IMG/VR virus record: IMGVR_UViG_3300031787_010241
Coordinates: 1-64,000 of that record
Strand: one strand, 5' to 3'
Length of the DNA: 64,000 nucleotides
From: a virus
In this document: positions 34,917 to 43,571 of the stretch, in pieces
How positions within the stretch are numbered: the first letter of the stretch is position 1
Layout: the number at the start of each line of letters is the position of its first letter
The notes under the pieces: generated by a model
What the model saw: only the letters and a program-made list of their open reading frames with translations
The model's database searches: none
Told to the model about the DNA's origin: nothing
Made by a program: the position numbers and the translations under genes

Positions 34917-36818
34917 ATGGCTTTAGATTTAGAAGAAAGTTACAAAAAGGCTAAGGATAAGATAAGTTCAATTAATTCTTACAAAGACCTCAAAAAACAA
35001 TACGATGAAGCGGTAAAAAAAGCTGGTGACTCTCAGGAGCAGGCCAAACAAGATATTACTGAACAACTTGATAAGGCCAAAGAACAGGTAAAAAGATATC
35101 AAAAAGAAGTTAAAAATCAACTTGAGGAATTATTAGATATCAATAATGTAACTGGAGGTAAAGGTAGTAATAGTATGAGATATATTAAAAATCTCATGAT
35201 TAAAGCTATTAAAAATATTCAACCAAAAATCAGGGAAATATTATTAGAAGAAATTAATAAAACAACAGGATGTGACCAACAACAAACATATATCGCTCAA
35301 ACCGTATATGTAAAAGTTGCCAGTGTTGATTTAGGAGGGTTGCTAAAAAAAGACCCTATTTCTAAAGTAGGTAAAGCATTATACGAAAAAGACAATGTTT
35401 CAATTCAATCGAATCCGTTTTCTATGAATAAGGAGTTGTACTATAGAGTACAAAATCCAACACAATCTTATAGTTCAGCAAATGGTCAATTATATAATGG
35501 AGTATCAGGACAAGAATTATTTAATATAACTTTTGAAGAATATGATAATTTTGGACAGTATGGTCCTTGGTTTAAAGTAGACCTACCTAATAGGCTTAAT
35601 AACGTAAACGTTGTTGGTGAATTTTTAAATGATTACTACCAAACAATTAGTGTTGTTAATTTTTCATCTATTATGGCCAGTATAATGGATTCTTTAAGTG
35701 GGGCTGTTTCAATTCAGGCAAACGTAAGTATAAACGAGGTTGAAGACTCATCAAAATTCCAAAGATATTTGGCCAGAATATTAGGTTTATGTTTTGATAG
35801 TAGAAAAAAAATTGACGTTAGTGGGGTTGCGAAAGTTGCGGAATTAGATGGTATTGATGACTCATTTTATGAGTTAACTCAAGTTGAATTGAGAAATGTT
35901 GAACAACAAATAAGTAATTTTAAACTTGGGGTTGTAGAATATTTAGATTGTACCACTCAAAAATTACCTGTAAATTCTGAACAAATTGTAAATGCATTAT
36001 CGGAATTAAATAGATATGAAGGGTCTCAATTAGAAAAAGCAGCGAGTGAATTAACTGATATTTTAGCAAACAATCCACAGTGGACTGGTATTGAAATTGG
36101 TGGGAACATTAAAGCCGCCATCGATTTAAATTTTATTAAATTAATTACTCAAGGATTAATTATTTCATTATTGGGCCCAAAAGTAATTTTACCAATTTTA
36201 GTGATGTTAAAAGCTATTGGTCAAGAATTGTGTGGAGATATAAAAGGATTCGTAGAATTTTTCTTATGTTTTAAAGAATTTGTTAAAAACTTAGTTTCTA
36301 GAATTGGGGCCATCTTTGTCCAAGAATTATTCAAATTAATAAAAAGAGATATATTGGCATTAATTCAAAGTGTCATTAAAGATTTACAGAAAGAACAGGC
36401 GAATAAAAAAGTTATAATGATTTTAAAATTAGTCCAACTTCTGATTGTAATAGCTCAATTTGTTTCGGATTGGCGGGAATGTAAAAGTGTAATTGACGAA
36501 ATACTTTGGTTATTAAAGATTGCGGTGGGGGGATTAAAGCTACCATTACCATTAGTATTCGCATCTCAATTTCTTGACGGGTTTTCAGCGACTAGAGCAT
36601 TTATTGGTACAATAGAAGATTTACAGAAATTAGGTATACCAACAGGACCATTACCTGACGGTAGTCCTAATTTAGAAGTGTTAAGTGTTTTGAGTACCAT
36701 AAAATCATTAGTAAATGAAGAGGCGGAAAATGGTAAAGTCCAAATAGCTATACCTCCTTTAACAATTACTCCTGCTGGACTATCAATACCATCTAATGCG
36801 TTTGGGAAAAAAATGTAA
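34917..36818 (+). CDS. Large tail/baseplate-associated structural protein (unidentified)
   Basis: 633 residues. The N-terminal 80 residues are a charged coiled coil (KKAKDKISSINSYKDLKKQ...). The middle (about 100-400) is mixed alpha/beta. The C-terminal third is strongly hydrophobic and helical (KLITQGLIISLLGPKVILPI near 410-430; MILKLVQLLIVIAQFVSDW near 500-520), unusual for a baseplate wedge and more like a membrane-contacting or tape-measure element. The next but one gene is a gp5-like hub protein, which supports a baseplate or tail-tip role. No named family. Confidence 0.65.
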   Translation: MALDLEESYKKAKDKISSINSYKDLKKQYDEAVKKAGDSQEQAKQDITEQLDKAKEQVKRYQKEVKNQLEELLDINNVTGGKGSNSMRYIKNLMIKAIKNIQPKIREILLEEINKTTGCDQQQTYIAQTVYVKVASVDLGGLLKKDPISKVGKALYEKDNVSIQSNPFSMNKELYYRVQNPTQSYSSANGQLYNGVSGQELFNITFEEYDNFGQYGPWFKVDLPNRLNNVNVVGEFLNDYYQTISVVNFSSIMASIMDSLSGAVSIQANVSINEVEDSSKFQRYLARILGLCFDSRKKIDVSGVAKVAELDGIDDSFYELTQVELRNVEQQISNFKLGVVEYLDCTTQKLPVNSEQIVNALSELNRYEGSQLEKAASELTDILANNPQWTGIEIGGNIKAAIDLNFIKLITQGLIISLLGPKVILPILVMLKAIGQELCGDIKGFVEFFLCFKEFVKNLVSRIGAIFVQELFKLIKRDILALIQSVIKDLQKEQANKKVIMILKLVQLLIVIAQFVSDWRECKSVIDEILWLLKIAVGGLKLPLPLVFASQFLDGFSATRAFIGTIEDLQKLGIPTGPLPDGSPNLEVLSVLSTIKSLVNEEAENGKVQIAIPPLTITPAGLSIPSNAFGKKM

Positions 36819-36820
36819 TT

Positions 36821-37036
36821 ATGGAAGATAAACATAGAGCCGAAAAAGTAGTTCAAATCATAAAAGAGTATAAATCTTTACCTAATAAGGATTTAATTTA
36901 TGCGTTAGACTTCTTAAAAGAAGATTTTGACAGAACTAAAGACAACATTATCAATTTAACCAAACATTTAGATAAATTGGAAAATTCTTATAATTTAATT
37001 TTGAAAGAATATCAAAATAGAACTGTTACAAAATGA
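36821..37036 (+). CDS. Small coiled-coil protein of the baseplate operon
   Basis: 71 residues, almost entirely helical, with a heptad-like pattern (DFDRTKDNIINLTKHLDKLE). It lies 2 bases after the large structural gene and overlaps the hub gene by 4 bases, so it is translated with them. May be a chaperone or small baseplate part; no family known. Confidence 0.7.
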   Translation: MEDKHRAEKVVQIIKEYKSLPNKDLIYALDFLKEDFDRTKDNIINLTKHLDKLENSYNLILKEYQNRTVTK

Positions 37037-38643
37037 GTAATCCATCATCTATAGATAGTAGTAACGAACATCAAATAATATTTCCAGGGTTTGTTTATGA
37101 TAACCAAGACCCTATGATGTTAGGTAGGTTAAGAGTAATACCTGAAACAAAAATTTATTCTGCGCTTATAGCTTCAGTTGAAAATTGGAATGAAGAAAAA
37201 GATAAATGGACTAGTAGAGACCCAATAATTTTTTTACCATTATTACCATTTTATTTGAATCAAGTTCCTGAGAAGGGGGAATATGTCCATATTATATATC
37301 AAAATAAAAAATTCCAATCTCAAAACCAATTCTACATACAGGGTCCGTTTTCTTCTCCGGTAAATACACCTTTTGAAAATTATCAAGGAGCCAAGAAATT
37401 TTTAGCATCTGGTGATAGAATAGAACAATCTTTGAGTATTAAGGATAAAAATTCAAACAATTATAGGAAGATAGAGAGTAAGGGTGTTTTTCCTGAACCT
37501 GGTGATAATGGGTTTTTAGGTAGAGGCACATGCGATTTAATCGTCAAGCGAGACGAATTACTATTAAGGTCAGGTAAGGTTAAAAAAATTAATATACGAG
37601 AACTCCCAATTGAAAACCCCCAAAGGGCCTTTTTACAATTGTCAAACTTCCAACAGAAAAGAGTAAAGAAACCAAAAGAAACAAAAGTCAATTTAATCGA
37701 GAAAACCAAAAATGTACAAAAAATGGTTATGTGGAATATTGATAATTTAGAAAATGATTTTGATTTGTTTAGTGGTTCAATAGGTCTATATTCTGTTATA
37801 CCAAAACCTGTTGGTGATAGTAACCCTGTTTCTACCAAAAATTTTAAGCAAAGTACTATAAAAAATATGACAATTGGTACTGATTACCAAGGTCCTTTAG
37901 AAGAAGTAATAATTACAAATAAAAGTTTTTTAGAAGTTGTAAACATTTTTAATTCATTCATTATAGGGGTATTTAACGGACTATTAATTGTTCCAGGATA
38001 TGCAACAAGGAACCAACAAAATGTCTCAAAAGATAAGGTATTTCCATTTGTAGTAACTCCGTCTAAACAAACTTTAGAAAATGGTGATAGATTTACAAAT
38101 ATTATAGACGCGGTTCAAAGAACGGAAGGTAACAATTTTAAGAAATTTTACTCGGAGATAAAAATAGCATCAGCACCAACCAAAACAGGGTTTTTTGTAG
38201 TATCTGAAAATAAAAATGAAACACCTGTATTTGGCTCTCCAAAGGATATACAGTTAAAAACGTTCGCCCCAATAGATTTCCAACCTAGCCAAGTGACTTA
38301 CGGTGTTTTAGGGGCTCAAAAAATTTATCTATTATCCCACGATACAAAACATCCAAGTGGAAAACAAATTGATTTGAGAAATACTTTATACGGTATTCCT
38401 CAGGATAAATTCATCGGGGATGAAAGAAGTATAGAATCACTGAGTTTTTCAACAATCAGGGGGGAAAAATTAATAGAATTATTAAGAAAAATGTTCGCTT
38501 TCGTTAAAGGTCACGTACATCCCAAGGCAATTATGAAACCAGTACCTGTAGCTTCAGGTAACGGTCAAACCACCGTAGAAATAGATGAATTACTGGCAGA
38601 TGCTGAAAACACTATTCTGAATCAAAATATCCGTATTAATTGA
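37033..38643 (+). CDS. Baseplate hub/spike protein, T4 gp5-like OB-fold
   Basis: 536 residues. The N-terminal 125 residues follow the gp5 OB-fold plan: PGFVYDNQDPMMLGRLRVIP, PIIFLPLLPFYLNQVPEKGE and NQFYIQGPFSSPV. This domain sits at the junction between the hub and the spike in T4-like phages. The middle has Lys-rich loops, and the C-terminal 70 residues (MFAFVKGHVHPKAIMKPVPV) may begin a spike or contain a His-based metal site. No lysozyme domain is seen, unlike T4 gp5. Function: part of the cell-puncturing device (family inference). Confidence 0.78.
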   Translation: MSNPSSIDSSNEHQIIFPGFVYDNQDPMMLGRLRVIPETKIYSALIASVENWNEEKDKWTSRDPIIFLPLLPFYLNQVPEKGEYVHIIYQNKKFQSQNQFYIQGPFSSPVNTPFENYQGAKKFLASGDRIEQSLSIKDKNSNNYRKIESKGVFPEPGDNGFLGRGTCDLIVKRDELLLRSGKVKKINIRELPIENPQRAFLQLSNFQQKRVKKPKETKVNLIEKTKNVQKMVMWNIDNLENDFDLFSGSIGLYSVIPKPVGDSNPVSTKNFKQSTIKNMTIGTDYQGPLEEVIITNKSFLEVVNIFNSFIIGVFNGLLIVPGYATRNQQNVSKDKVFPFVVTPSKQTLENGDRFTNIIDAVQRTEGNNFKKFYSEIKIASAPTKTGFFVVSENKNETPVFGSPKDIQLKTFAPIDFQPSQVTYGVLGAQKIYLLSHDTKHPSGKQIDLRNTLYGIPQDKFIGDERSIESLSFSTIRGEKLIELLRKMFAFVKGHVHPKAIMKPVPVASGNGQTTVEIDELLADAENTILNQNIRIN

Positions 38644-38650
38644 TATTTAT
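38644..38650 (+). promoter_or_regulatory. TATTTAT element, in palindrome TATTTATAAATA
   Basis: Starts at the last base of the hub-gene stop (TGA TATTTAT) and lies 14 bases before the ATG at 38665. The overlapping 38648-38655 reads TATAAATA, the T4 late promoter, with 9 bases to the ATG. Confidence 0.6.
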
Positions 38651-38664
38651 AAATAAAACTATAA

Positions 38665-40131
38665 ATGTCGATTCACAATTCTTATTTCAAGAAGAATAAT
38701 ACGATAATATCAAACAGTTATACAAACACAGGAAGAAATCCTGTGACTGAATTATTTTATGGTAATTTTGTATATTCCACATTCCCAAATGGATATAGTA
38801 GATTTATATTCGATTTAGATTTAACTTTATTAAATGCCAAAGTTGCCGATGGTACAGTCTCTACAACTTGCGGTGGCTCATTAACTCATACTCTACGTAT
38901 GACAAATACCTCGTCATTTGAGGAAGAGTTAAAGAATACCCAAACATCTAATGGTAGAATGAGGGCAACTTCCTTTGATTTAATATTATTTAGAATACCA
39001 TACACAAATGCCGAAACTCTTACACCACAAGAATGGGACGAGGGTGTAGGGTACGATTTTGCCGATTTAATATATGAATACTCCGAATACGATAAAAACT
39101 TCTCGGATAGACCTTCAAATTGGCTCAAGACAACAACAGTAACTTCTTGGACTCAAGAGGGTATATATAATAATAAAAACACCGGTACTGTTAATTACAA
39201 TGATTTAACCATTGTAGATACTCAACATTTTGAATTTGGTGATGAGAATATCTCGTTTGACATGACCAATGAAATTAACAATATACTTAATGGTTCATTG
39301 GTTAATACAACAGGATGGGGTATTGCCTTCAAACCTCAAGTTGAAAACTTAACAGGATTAACTCAACCATATGAAGTTCAATTTTTTACCCGTCATACTC
39401 AAACATTTTACGAACCATTTTTAGAAACCAACTATAATGATATTATCGATGATGACAGAAACAACTTTTCATTAGGTAAAATAAACAAATTGTATCTTTA
39501 TTTATATGAAAATGGTAATCCGATAAAGTTGGATTCACCTCCTATAGTTGAGATACAAGATGGTAATGGAGACCCAATACCGAGTGCTTCGGCTATAACG
39601 TCTTGTTTGAGAACAAAAGGTGTGTATGAAGTAACGATTCCTGCTTTAATAGGTTATAAGACACCTTGTACATTTTCTGATATTTGGAAAAACATGTCGC
39701 TAAATGGGATTTCAATATCTAATTTATTTAATGAATTTACTGTATACCCATTAAAAAAAGTATTGAGTGTTGGTACCGATTCATTAGACCCAAAAATATA
39801 TGGATTTGATTATTATGGTATCAAACAAGATGAAAAGATATTGAATACTGATATTCGAAAGGTTGGTGTTATAATTAAACAAGCCTATAGCACGGCTAAA
39901 CTTTTACCAAACGTAGAAGCCTACTATAGAATTTATGTTAGGGAAGGCCAAATTGAAGTACAGGTGCAAGATTGGACTAAAGTTAATAGAACTCCTAATG
40001 AATACTATTTTATATTTGATACTCGTGATAAAATACCAAATGAATATTATGTAGATATCCAAGTAAAAAGCAGTGGTGAAATTAATACTTATAAAAGACA
40101 AATTAAATTTCAAATTGTAAGTTATAAGTAA
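38665..40131 (+). CDS. Tail/baseplate structural protein, beta-rich
   Basis: 488 residues with no signal peptide. Rich in Asn/Thr/Tyr and beta-like throughout: NSYTNTGRNPVTELFYG at the start, a central carbohydrate-module-like part (FDMTNEINNILNGSL, TGWGIAFKPQ, YEVQFFTRHTQTFYEP at about 200-260) and a C-terminal domain with KIYGFDYYGIKQDEKIL and YYRIYVREGQIEVQVQDW. The layout (independent late-type promoter, position after the hub gene) fits a wedge, tail sheath-initiator or fibre-socket component. Family not recognised. Confidence 0.65.
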   Translation: MSIHNSYFKKNNTIISNSYTNTGRNPVTELFYGNFVYSTFPNGYSRFIFDLDLTLLNAKVADGTVSTTCGGSLTHTLRMTNTSSFEEELKNTQTSNGRMRATSFDLILFRIPYTNAETLTPQEWDEGVGYDFADLIYEYSEYDKNFSDRPSNWLKTTTVTSWTQEGIYNNKNTGTVNYNDLTIVDTQHFEFGDENISFDMTNEINNILNGSLVNTTGWGIAFKPQVENLTGLTQPYEVQFFTRHTQTFYEPFLETNYNDIIDDDRNNFSLGKINKLYLYLYENGNPIKLDSPPIVEIQDGNGDPIPSASAITSCLRTKGVYEVTIPALIGYKTPCTFSDIWKNMSLNGISISNLFNEFTVYPLKKVLSVGTDSLDPKIYGFDYYGIKQDEKILNTDIRKVGVIIKQAYSTAKLLPNVEAYYRIYVREGQIEVQVQDWTKVNRTPNEYYFIFDTRDKIPNEYYVDIQVKSSGEINTYKRQIKFQIVSYK

Positions 40132-40140
40132 AATAAAAGA

Positions 40141-40147
40141 TATTTAT
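40141..40147 (+). promoter_or_regulatory. TATTTAT element before the 127-residue gene
   Basis: 14 bases before the ATG at 40162, the same spacing as at 38644. It runs into TATAAAGA (40145-40152), one base different from the T4 late -10 box. Confidence 0.55.
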
Positions 40148-40161
40148 AAAGAAAAACTGAA

Positions 40162-40545
40162 ATGGCAAATAGATTTATGACAGGTACAACCTGTTCAGGT
40201 GGACAAGTTTTGACGTTCGTTGCTAGTGACAATGGAGTATCGGTAAATGACTTTTTCCAACTCGGAGATGGCAGATGTATTCAAATAACATCAACTGGTG
40301 CAACAACTGAAGGAGCGGTTACCGTAAATTTGGCAATAGAATTTGCTAGTTGTGCAGCTTGTTTAGCCCCATATAGTGCAAATACAGCTCAATCAATACC
40401 TATTTATTTGAATAGTAGTTTAAGTCAAGGTACTGCTACCGCATCCACATATAACCCACCAAATCCAGTGTGGTTAGATAACCAACACCACGCAGTAGTT
40501 CAATTAAATGCGGTTACTATAGGAGGTAATGGATTAAATTCTTAA
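40162..40545 (+). CDS. Small virion-type protein
   Basis: 127 residues, beta-rich and Cys-containing (TGTTCSGGQVLTFVASDNG, FASCAACLAP). Balanced composition and its own promoter-like element suggest abundant late expression, as for a minor capsid or tail decoration protein. No family recognised. Confidence 0.65.
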   Translation: MANRFMTGTTCSGGQVLTFVASDNGVSVNDFFQLGDGRCIQITSTGATTEGAVTVNLAIEFASCAACLAPYSANTAQSIPIYLNSSLSQGTATASTYNPPNPVWLDNQHHAVVQLNAVTIGGNGLNS

Positions 40546-40549
40546 TACT

Positions 40550-41044
40550 ATGAAAAAAATTAAATTGACCGAATCTGAATTGACAAATATTGTTAAAAGA
40601 GTTTTAGAGGAGCAGGGGTCCGATAGGTATATGTTTTTCTCAAATTTAGAACAGATGAGAAGACAGTGTGATATATTGTTAAGTAAAAATCGTGATGAAA
40701 TTGATACTATTTTAGATAACGGTCACGATTGGGCTCAAGACCATATTGCCGAAGCAAAAAATAATATGGACCAAGTGTTTGATTTCTTGATGAATGAATT
40801 TGAAAATGAAGAAAGTTTAGATGACCAAACAGATGATGAGGAAATGGTAATGATGGAAGGTCGTAAAAAAACAGGTACAAAGCTTTGTGCTAGAGGATAT
40901 GCCGCCGCCAAATCCAAGTTTAAAGTCTTTCCCTCTGCTTATTCGAGTGGTTATGGAGTACAAGTATGTAAAGGGAGAATGCCTGGATTAGATGGTAAAA
41001 AAAGATGTTCACCACCTTATTGTGGTTCAAAAAATAAGAAGTAA
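40550..41044 (+). CDS. Small Lys/Cys-rich protein with capsid-targeting-like N-terminus
   Basis: 164 residues in three parts. An N-terminal amphipathic helix (KIKLTESELTNIVKRVLEE, 3-21) ends in L-E-E|Q, a prohead-protease-like site. A helical acidic middle follows (about 25-103). The C-terminal 60 residues are basic and Cys-containing (KLCARGYAAAKSKFKVFPSA, YGVQVCKGRMPG), a small domain common in aquatic phage proteins. The layout resembles T4 internal head proteins: leader, cleavage site and a basic, DNA-compatible domain. DNA binding is inference. Confidence 0.72.
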   Translation: MKKIKLTESELTNIVKRVLEEQGSDRYMFFSNLEQMRRQCDILLSKNRDEIDTILDNGHDWAQDHIAEAKNNMDQVFDFLMNEFENEESLDDQTDDEEMVMMEGRKKTGTKLCARGYAAAKSKFKVFPSAYSSGYGVQVCKGRMPGLDGKKRCSPPYCGSKNKK

Positions 41045-41079
41045 TTCTTATTTTTTTTAATTTTTTTTGTTTACCCATA

Positions 41080-41086
41080 TATTTAT
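41080..41086 (+). promoter_or_regulatory. TATTTAT element, in palindrome TATTTATAAATA
   Basis: Ends 4 bases before the ATG at 41091; the companion TATAAATA at 41084-41091 overlaps the start codon itself, so a transcript starting from it would be leaderless or miss this ATG. Confidence 0.35.
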
Positions 41087-41090
41087 AAAT

Positions 41091-41585
41091 ATGGATACAC
41101 AAAAAAAATGTAAAATTTGTAATGAAGTAAAATCCTCGGACGAATTTTATAAATCACAAAGAGGTTTAAGATGTAAGATATGCGTATTAGAATCAACAAG
41201 AGAATATAAAAAAAATCGAAGAAAAGATGCGGAGTTTAGAAAAATAGAAGGACAAAAACAAAAGGAAAGAAGAGTAAGACTTTGGAAAAATACCTTGATT
41301 CATGACTCCAAACACAGAGGTATTGAAAATACTTTGACTGTCGATGAAGTTAACGAACTTTTTGAAAACCAAAAAGGTCTATGTTATTGGTTCAAAATAC
41401 CGTTAATACCGTCAAATAAGCCAAAACATCCCCAACAACCTTCTTTAGATAGATTAGATAAAAATAAGGGGTACACTAAAGATAATGTTGTCCTGTGTTG
41501 TTATTCGGCTAACATAGGTAGAAATGAAAATGATTTAGAAACTTGGGTTGAGTTTTTGAAACTACTGAAACCAGATATTTATTAA
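41091..41585 (+). CDS. HNH endonuclease
   Basis: 164 residues from the ATG at 41091; a longer TTG-initiated reading from 41067 is less likely. An N-terminal zinc knuckle (C7, C10, C28, C31 in KKCKICNEVKSS and LRCKICVLE) is followed by a basic linker and an HNH-type core: QKGLCYWFKIPL, QPSLDRLDKNKGYTKDNVVL (about 116-135) and SANIGRN. This pattern is typical of phage-borne, free-standing homing-type HNH nucleases. It sits between structural and lysis-like genes, a usual place for such insertions. Confidence 0.85.
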   Translation: MDTQKKCKICNEVKSSDEFYKSQRGLRCKICVLESTREYKKNRRKDAEFRKIEGQKQKERRVRLWKNTLIHDSKHRGIENTLTVDEVNELFENQKGLCYWFKIPLIPSNKPKHPQQPSLDRLDKNKGYTKDNVVLCCYSANIGRNENDLETWVEFLKLLKPDIY

Positions 41586-41586
41586 T

Positions 41587-41949
41587 ATGTTATTTTTAAA
41601 AAAATACTGGTATTATTCCGTTATACTAGGTCTGTTATTATATGTAATAACCGTACCTAAAAAAGTGTATAATGTCTATCCAAAAGAAACTGAAAAGTTT
41701 AAGAAAACTATCGTGAGCCTATCCGATAGTATCGAGCTATTGAATTATGAAAAAAAATTACTATTATTAGAAGACACGAAAACGATTGAGGTTGATACGG
41801 TTTTCATCACCACACCCTCAAAACCAAAAGAAACAATAGTAATTGAGAGAGATGAAGTTATTAAAGAAATTGATTGTACTGAGTATTATAATGACCCTAA
41901 ACGTGATAGTCTATGGTCAAAAAGAATTACCAAAAAGGATAATCCTTAA
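41587..41949 (+). CDS. Small membrane protein, spanin-like candidate
   Basis: 120 residues. A single N-terminal membrane segment (WYYSVILGLLLYVITV, about 8-23) after KK is followed by a periplasm-exposed helical/charged region (ETEKFKKTIVSLSDSIELLN) and a Pro-containing strand (TVFITTPSKPKETIVIE). N-in/C-out topology with a coiled coil is the plan of inner-membrane spanins (Rz). Its end is overlapped for 98 bases by the next gene in another frame, as Rz1 often overlaps Rz. The call is inference from topology and arrangement. Confidence 0.55.
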   Translation: MLFLKKYWYYSVILGLLLYVITVPKKVYNVYPKETEKFKKTIVSLSDSIELLNYEKKLLLLEDTKTIEVDTVFITTPSKPKETIVIERDEVIKEIDCTEYYNDPKRDSLWSKRITKKDNP

Positions 41950-42340
41950 GGGTGATTCAGGTATCTTCTTCACAAAAAAGCAAGAAATCAAATTATTAGA
42001 AAAGTTATCAAGATTAGAAAAATGTTCTGCAGAGAATGATTCTTTAATCAAGTCTAACGATAAACTTACTGACCAATTATCACAAGCCGATTACGATTAT
42101 AATTTATTGTCTCAACGTTATTTCCAGCTTGTAGACACATTACAAGTATCACAATTAAGAAATGAAGTTACTTCTATAACTCAAACAGAATCAATAAGGA
42201 AATGGAAAAAAAACACATTATGTGTTAGTGTTGCCGCGGTTGGTATATTATTAGGAGGTGTAACTGGTGCTTGGTTACCCGCAATTGCGGTTTTAGCGGT
42301 TACCGAATCTGCCATCATATTCACGAAAAAAAAGAAATAA
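41852..42340 (+). CDS. Exported coiled-coil protein with C-terminal membrane segment, spanin-like candidate
   Basis: 162 residues from the ATG at 41852 (an in-frame TTG lies 9 bases upstream). The N-terminus is a signal-like segment (KLLKKLIVLSIIMTLNVIVY) followed by GQ, a Bacteroidota-style cleavage site; no lipobox Cys is present. The middle is coiled coil (EIKLLEKLSRLEKCSAENDS), and the C-terminal 40 residues are hydrophobic (VSVAAVGILLGGVTGAWLPA) with a KKKK end. A signal or anchor at one end and a membrane segment at the other is the plan of unimolecular spanins. It overlaps the upstream membrane-protein gene by 98 bases. Confidence 0.6.
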   Translation: MKLLKKLIVLSIIMTLNVIVYGQKELPKRIILKGDSGIFFTKKQEIKLLEKLSRLEKCSAENDSLIKSNDKLTDQLSQADYDYNLLSQRYFQLVDTLQVSQLRNEVTSITQTESIRKWKKNTLCVSVAAVGILLGGVTGAWLPAIAVLAVTESAIIFTKKKK

Positions 42341-42344
42341 TTTT

Positions 42345-42375
42345 TTTGTAGATATAGGTTTTATTTGTACTTTTG
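42345..42375 (+). promoter_or_regulatory. Bacteroidota housekeeping promoter (TTTG-N19-TAnnTTTG)
   Basis: TTTG at 42345-42348 and TACTTTTG at 42368-42375 match the -33 and -7 boxes of the Bacteroidota primary sigma factor exactly, with 19 bases between. The start point would fall around 42380, leaving a leader of about 15 bases before the ATG at 42396. The only clear host-type promoter seen in the window. Confidence 0.78.
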
Positions 42376-42395
42376 TAGTAATAAATCAAACACTC

Positions 42396-42839
42396 ATGAA
42401 AAAAATTCTTAATCGTTGGCTTAAAAAACTCTATGTAAAATCAGCAATTTGGCTGGCAAAAAAATCTAATTATAATTCTGCACCTGCGGATGATAATGTA
42501 CGGATTTGTAGTACAATCTGTAGAAAGTTGATTAATCACCCTAGTTCTAAATTCCTTATAGCCCCCATTTCAGGTAAAAGGTATATTAAGAATTCCGAAC
42601 TTGGATTGTTTGTTATCTTGGATGGTGGAAAGATTAGTGTAACAAATCACGTATATCACTATGATGTGGTACTCAGTTTTAAATCGTGGGAAAGATTATC
42701 ACGTATGTATGATAATAGAACAGAACGTGAAAGACAGACCTATGAGACTGAAATTACATCACAAATTGAGTATTCATTGTCATCTATTCTCAAAAAAATT
42801 GATAATAATGAAAGAATTAGTCCTGAACAATCTCTCTAA
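42396..42839 (+). CDS. Hypothetical protein with its own host-type promoter
   Basis: 147 residues. Basic amphipathic N-terminus (KKILNRWLKKLYVKSAIWLA) and a central mixed domain (SKFLIAPISGKRYIKNSELG; ISVTNHVYHYDVVLSFKSWE). Not recognised. Its promoter suggests expression by unmodified host polymerase, hence an early role such as take-over or defence evasion, in the middle of late genes. Its end overlaps the convergent reverse-strand gene by 23 bases, and a hairpin-plus-T-run lies just beyond. Confidence 0.68.
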   Translation: MKKILNRWLKKLYVKSAIWLAKKSNYNSAPADDNVRICSTICRKLINHPSSKFLIAPISGKRYIKNSELGLFVILDGGKISVTNHVYHYDVVLSFKSWERLSRMYDNRTERERQTYETEITSQIEYSLSSILKKIDNNERISPEQSL

Positions 42840-43548
42840 TTATTTTCTTAACCAATTTTTCTAAAGACTCATTTTGGGTCTTTTTTTTTGGTTTGTACGA
42901 AGTCATAGTTGGTGAATTACCTGTTCCTACTTTTGGGTCACTTTTTTCGGCTCTTCTTTTTTGAGCACAAGCCGCTCTTTTTTGTGAATCAGTCATTTTA
43001 GAAGCGACACCCGCTGCTCTACATTTTGGGTATCCTTTTGAATCGGCTTCAGGTCTTCCACATGGGGGATGTCCACCTCCTTCTTTTTTTCTACATATAT
43101 TAACCCAAGGACCTTTTGGTTGTTTACTACCCTTTGGTTTTTTCTTTGTACCAAACCAAACCGCCAAATCTTCAGATACTGTTTCCTCATTTATTTCCAC
43201 CCATTCTTTAATAGGTACAACATTTAATCCTTTACCTGGTGTTTGATTTATATTGTTACCGTCCTCATCACTAAAGGTTAAATAAGGTTTTTTTTTCATC
43301 TTATCTGTGATTTTTTCAGCCTGTTTTTCTATTTTTTTTATTTGGTCCAATCTCATACTCATTTCACCATCATAACTATCATATTGTAACAAAGGACTAT
43401 CATAATCAGATACGGCTTGGATGAATGGTTGTAATTGAGTTTTATCAAAATTTCTTAATCCGGGTTGTAGAGCCGTAATGTACGCACCGGCACCTCCAGA
43501 ATCACCAGACGCTTCCCTTAAAACTTTTTTTATTATCTCACTTAACAT
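42817..43548 (-). CDS. Lys/Cys-rich protein with capsid-targeting-like N-terminus (DUF5872-like)
   Basis: 243 residues. The leader MLSEIIKKVLREASG ends in L-R-E|A, an exact T4-type prohead-protease site at residues 10-13. After a mixed middle, residues about 140-205 form a Lys/Cys/Gly-rich block (KPKGSKQPKGPWVNICRKKE, GGGHPPCGRPEADSKGYPKC) resembling the family known as DUF5872, found in phages and giant viruses. A second amphipathic helix of the leader type (SLEKLVKKIIREIVQD) ends the protein. Suggested role: basic protein packaged with the genome; not demonstrated. Confidence 0.72.
   Translation of the reverse strand: MLSEIIKKVLREASGDSGGAGAYITALQPGLRNFDKTQLQPFIQAVSDYDSPLLQYDSYDGEMSMRLDQIKKIEKQAEKITDKMKKKPYLTFSDEDGNNINQTPGKGLNVVPIKEWVEINEETVSEDLAVWFGTKKKPKGSKQPKGPWVNICRKKEGGGHPPCGRPEADSKGYPKCRAAGVASKMTDSQKRAACAQKRRAEKSDPKVGTGNSPTMTSYKPKKKTQNESLEKLVKKIIREIVQD
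42863..42889 (+). terminator. Probable intrinsic terminator for the host-promoter gene
   Basis: A 6-bp stem (AAAGAC/GTCTTT) with a 9-base loop and a run of nine Ts, 24 bases after the gene. It lies inside the 3' end of the convergent reverse-strand gene. Confidence 0.5.
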
Positions 43549-43571
43549 TATGAAATTTATTGTCTATAATT

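Noticed and set aside
41067-41090. TTG start giving an 8-residue longer HNH protein
   Set aside because: The ATG at 41091 opens directly at the zinc knuckle as in the family; the extension is A+T-rich promoter-like DNA.
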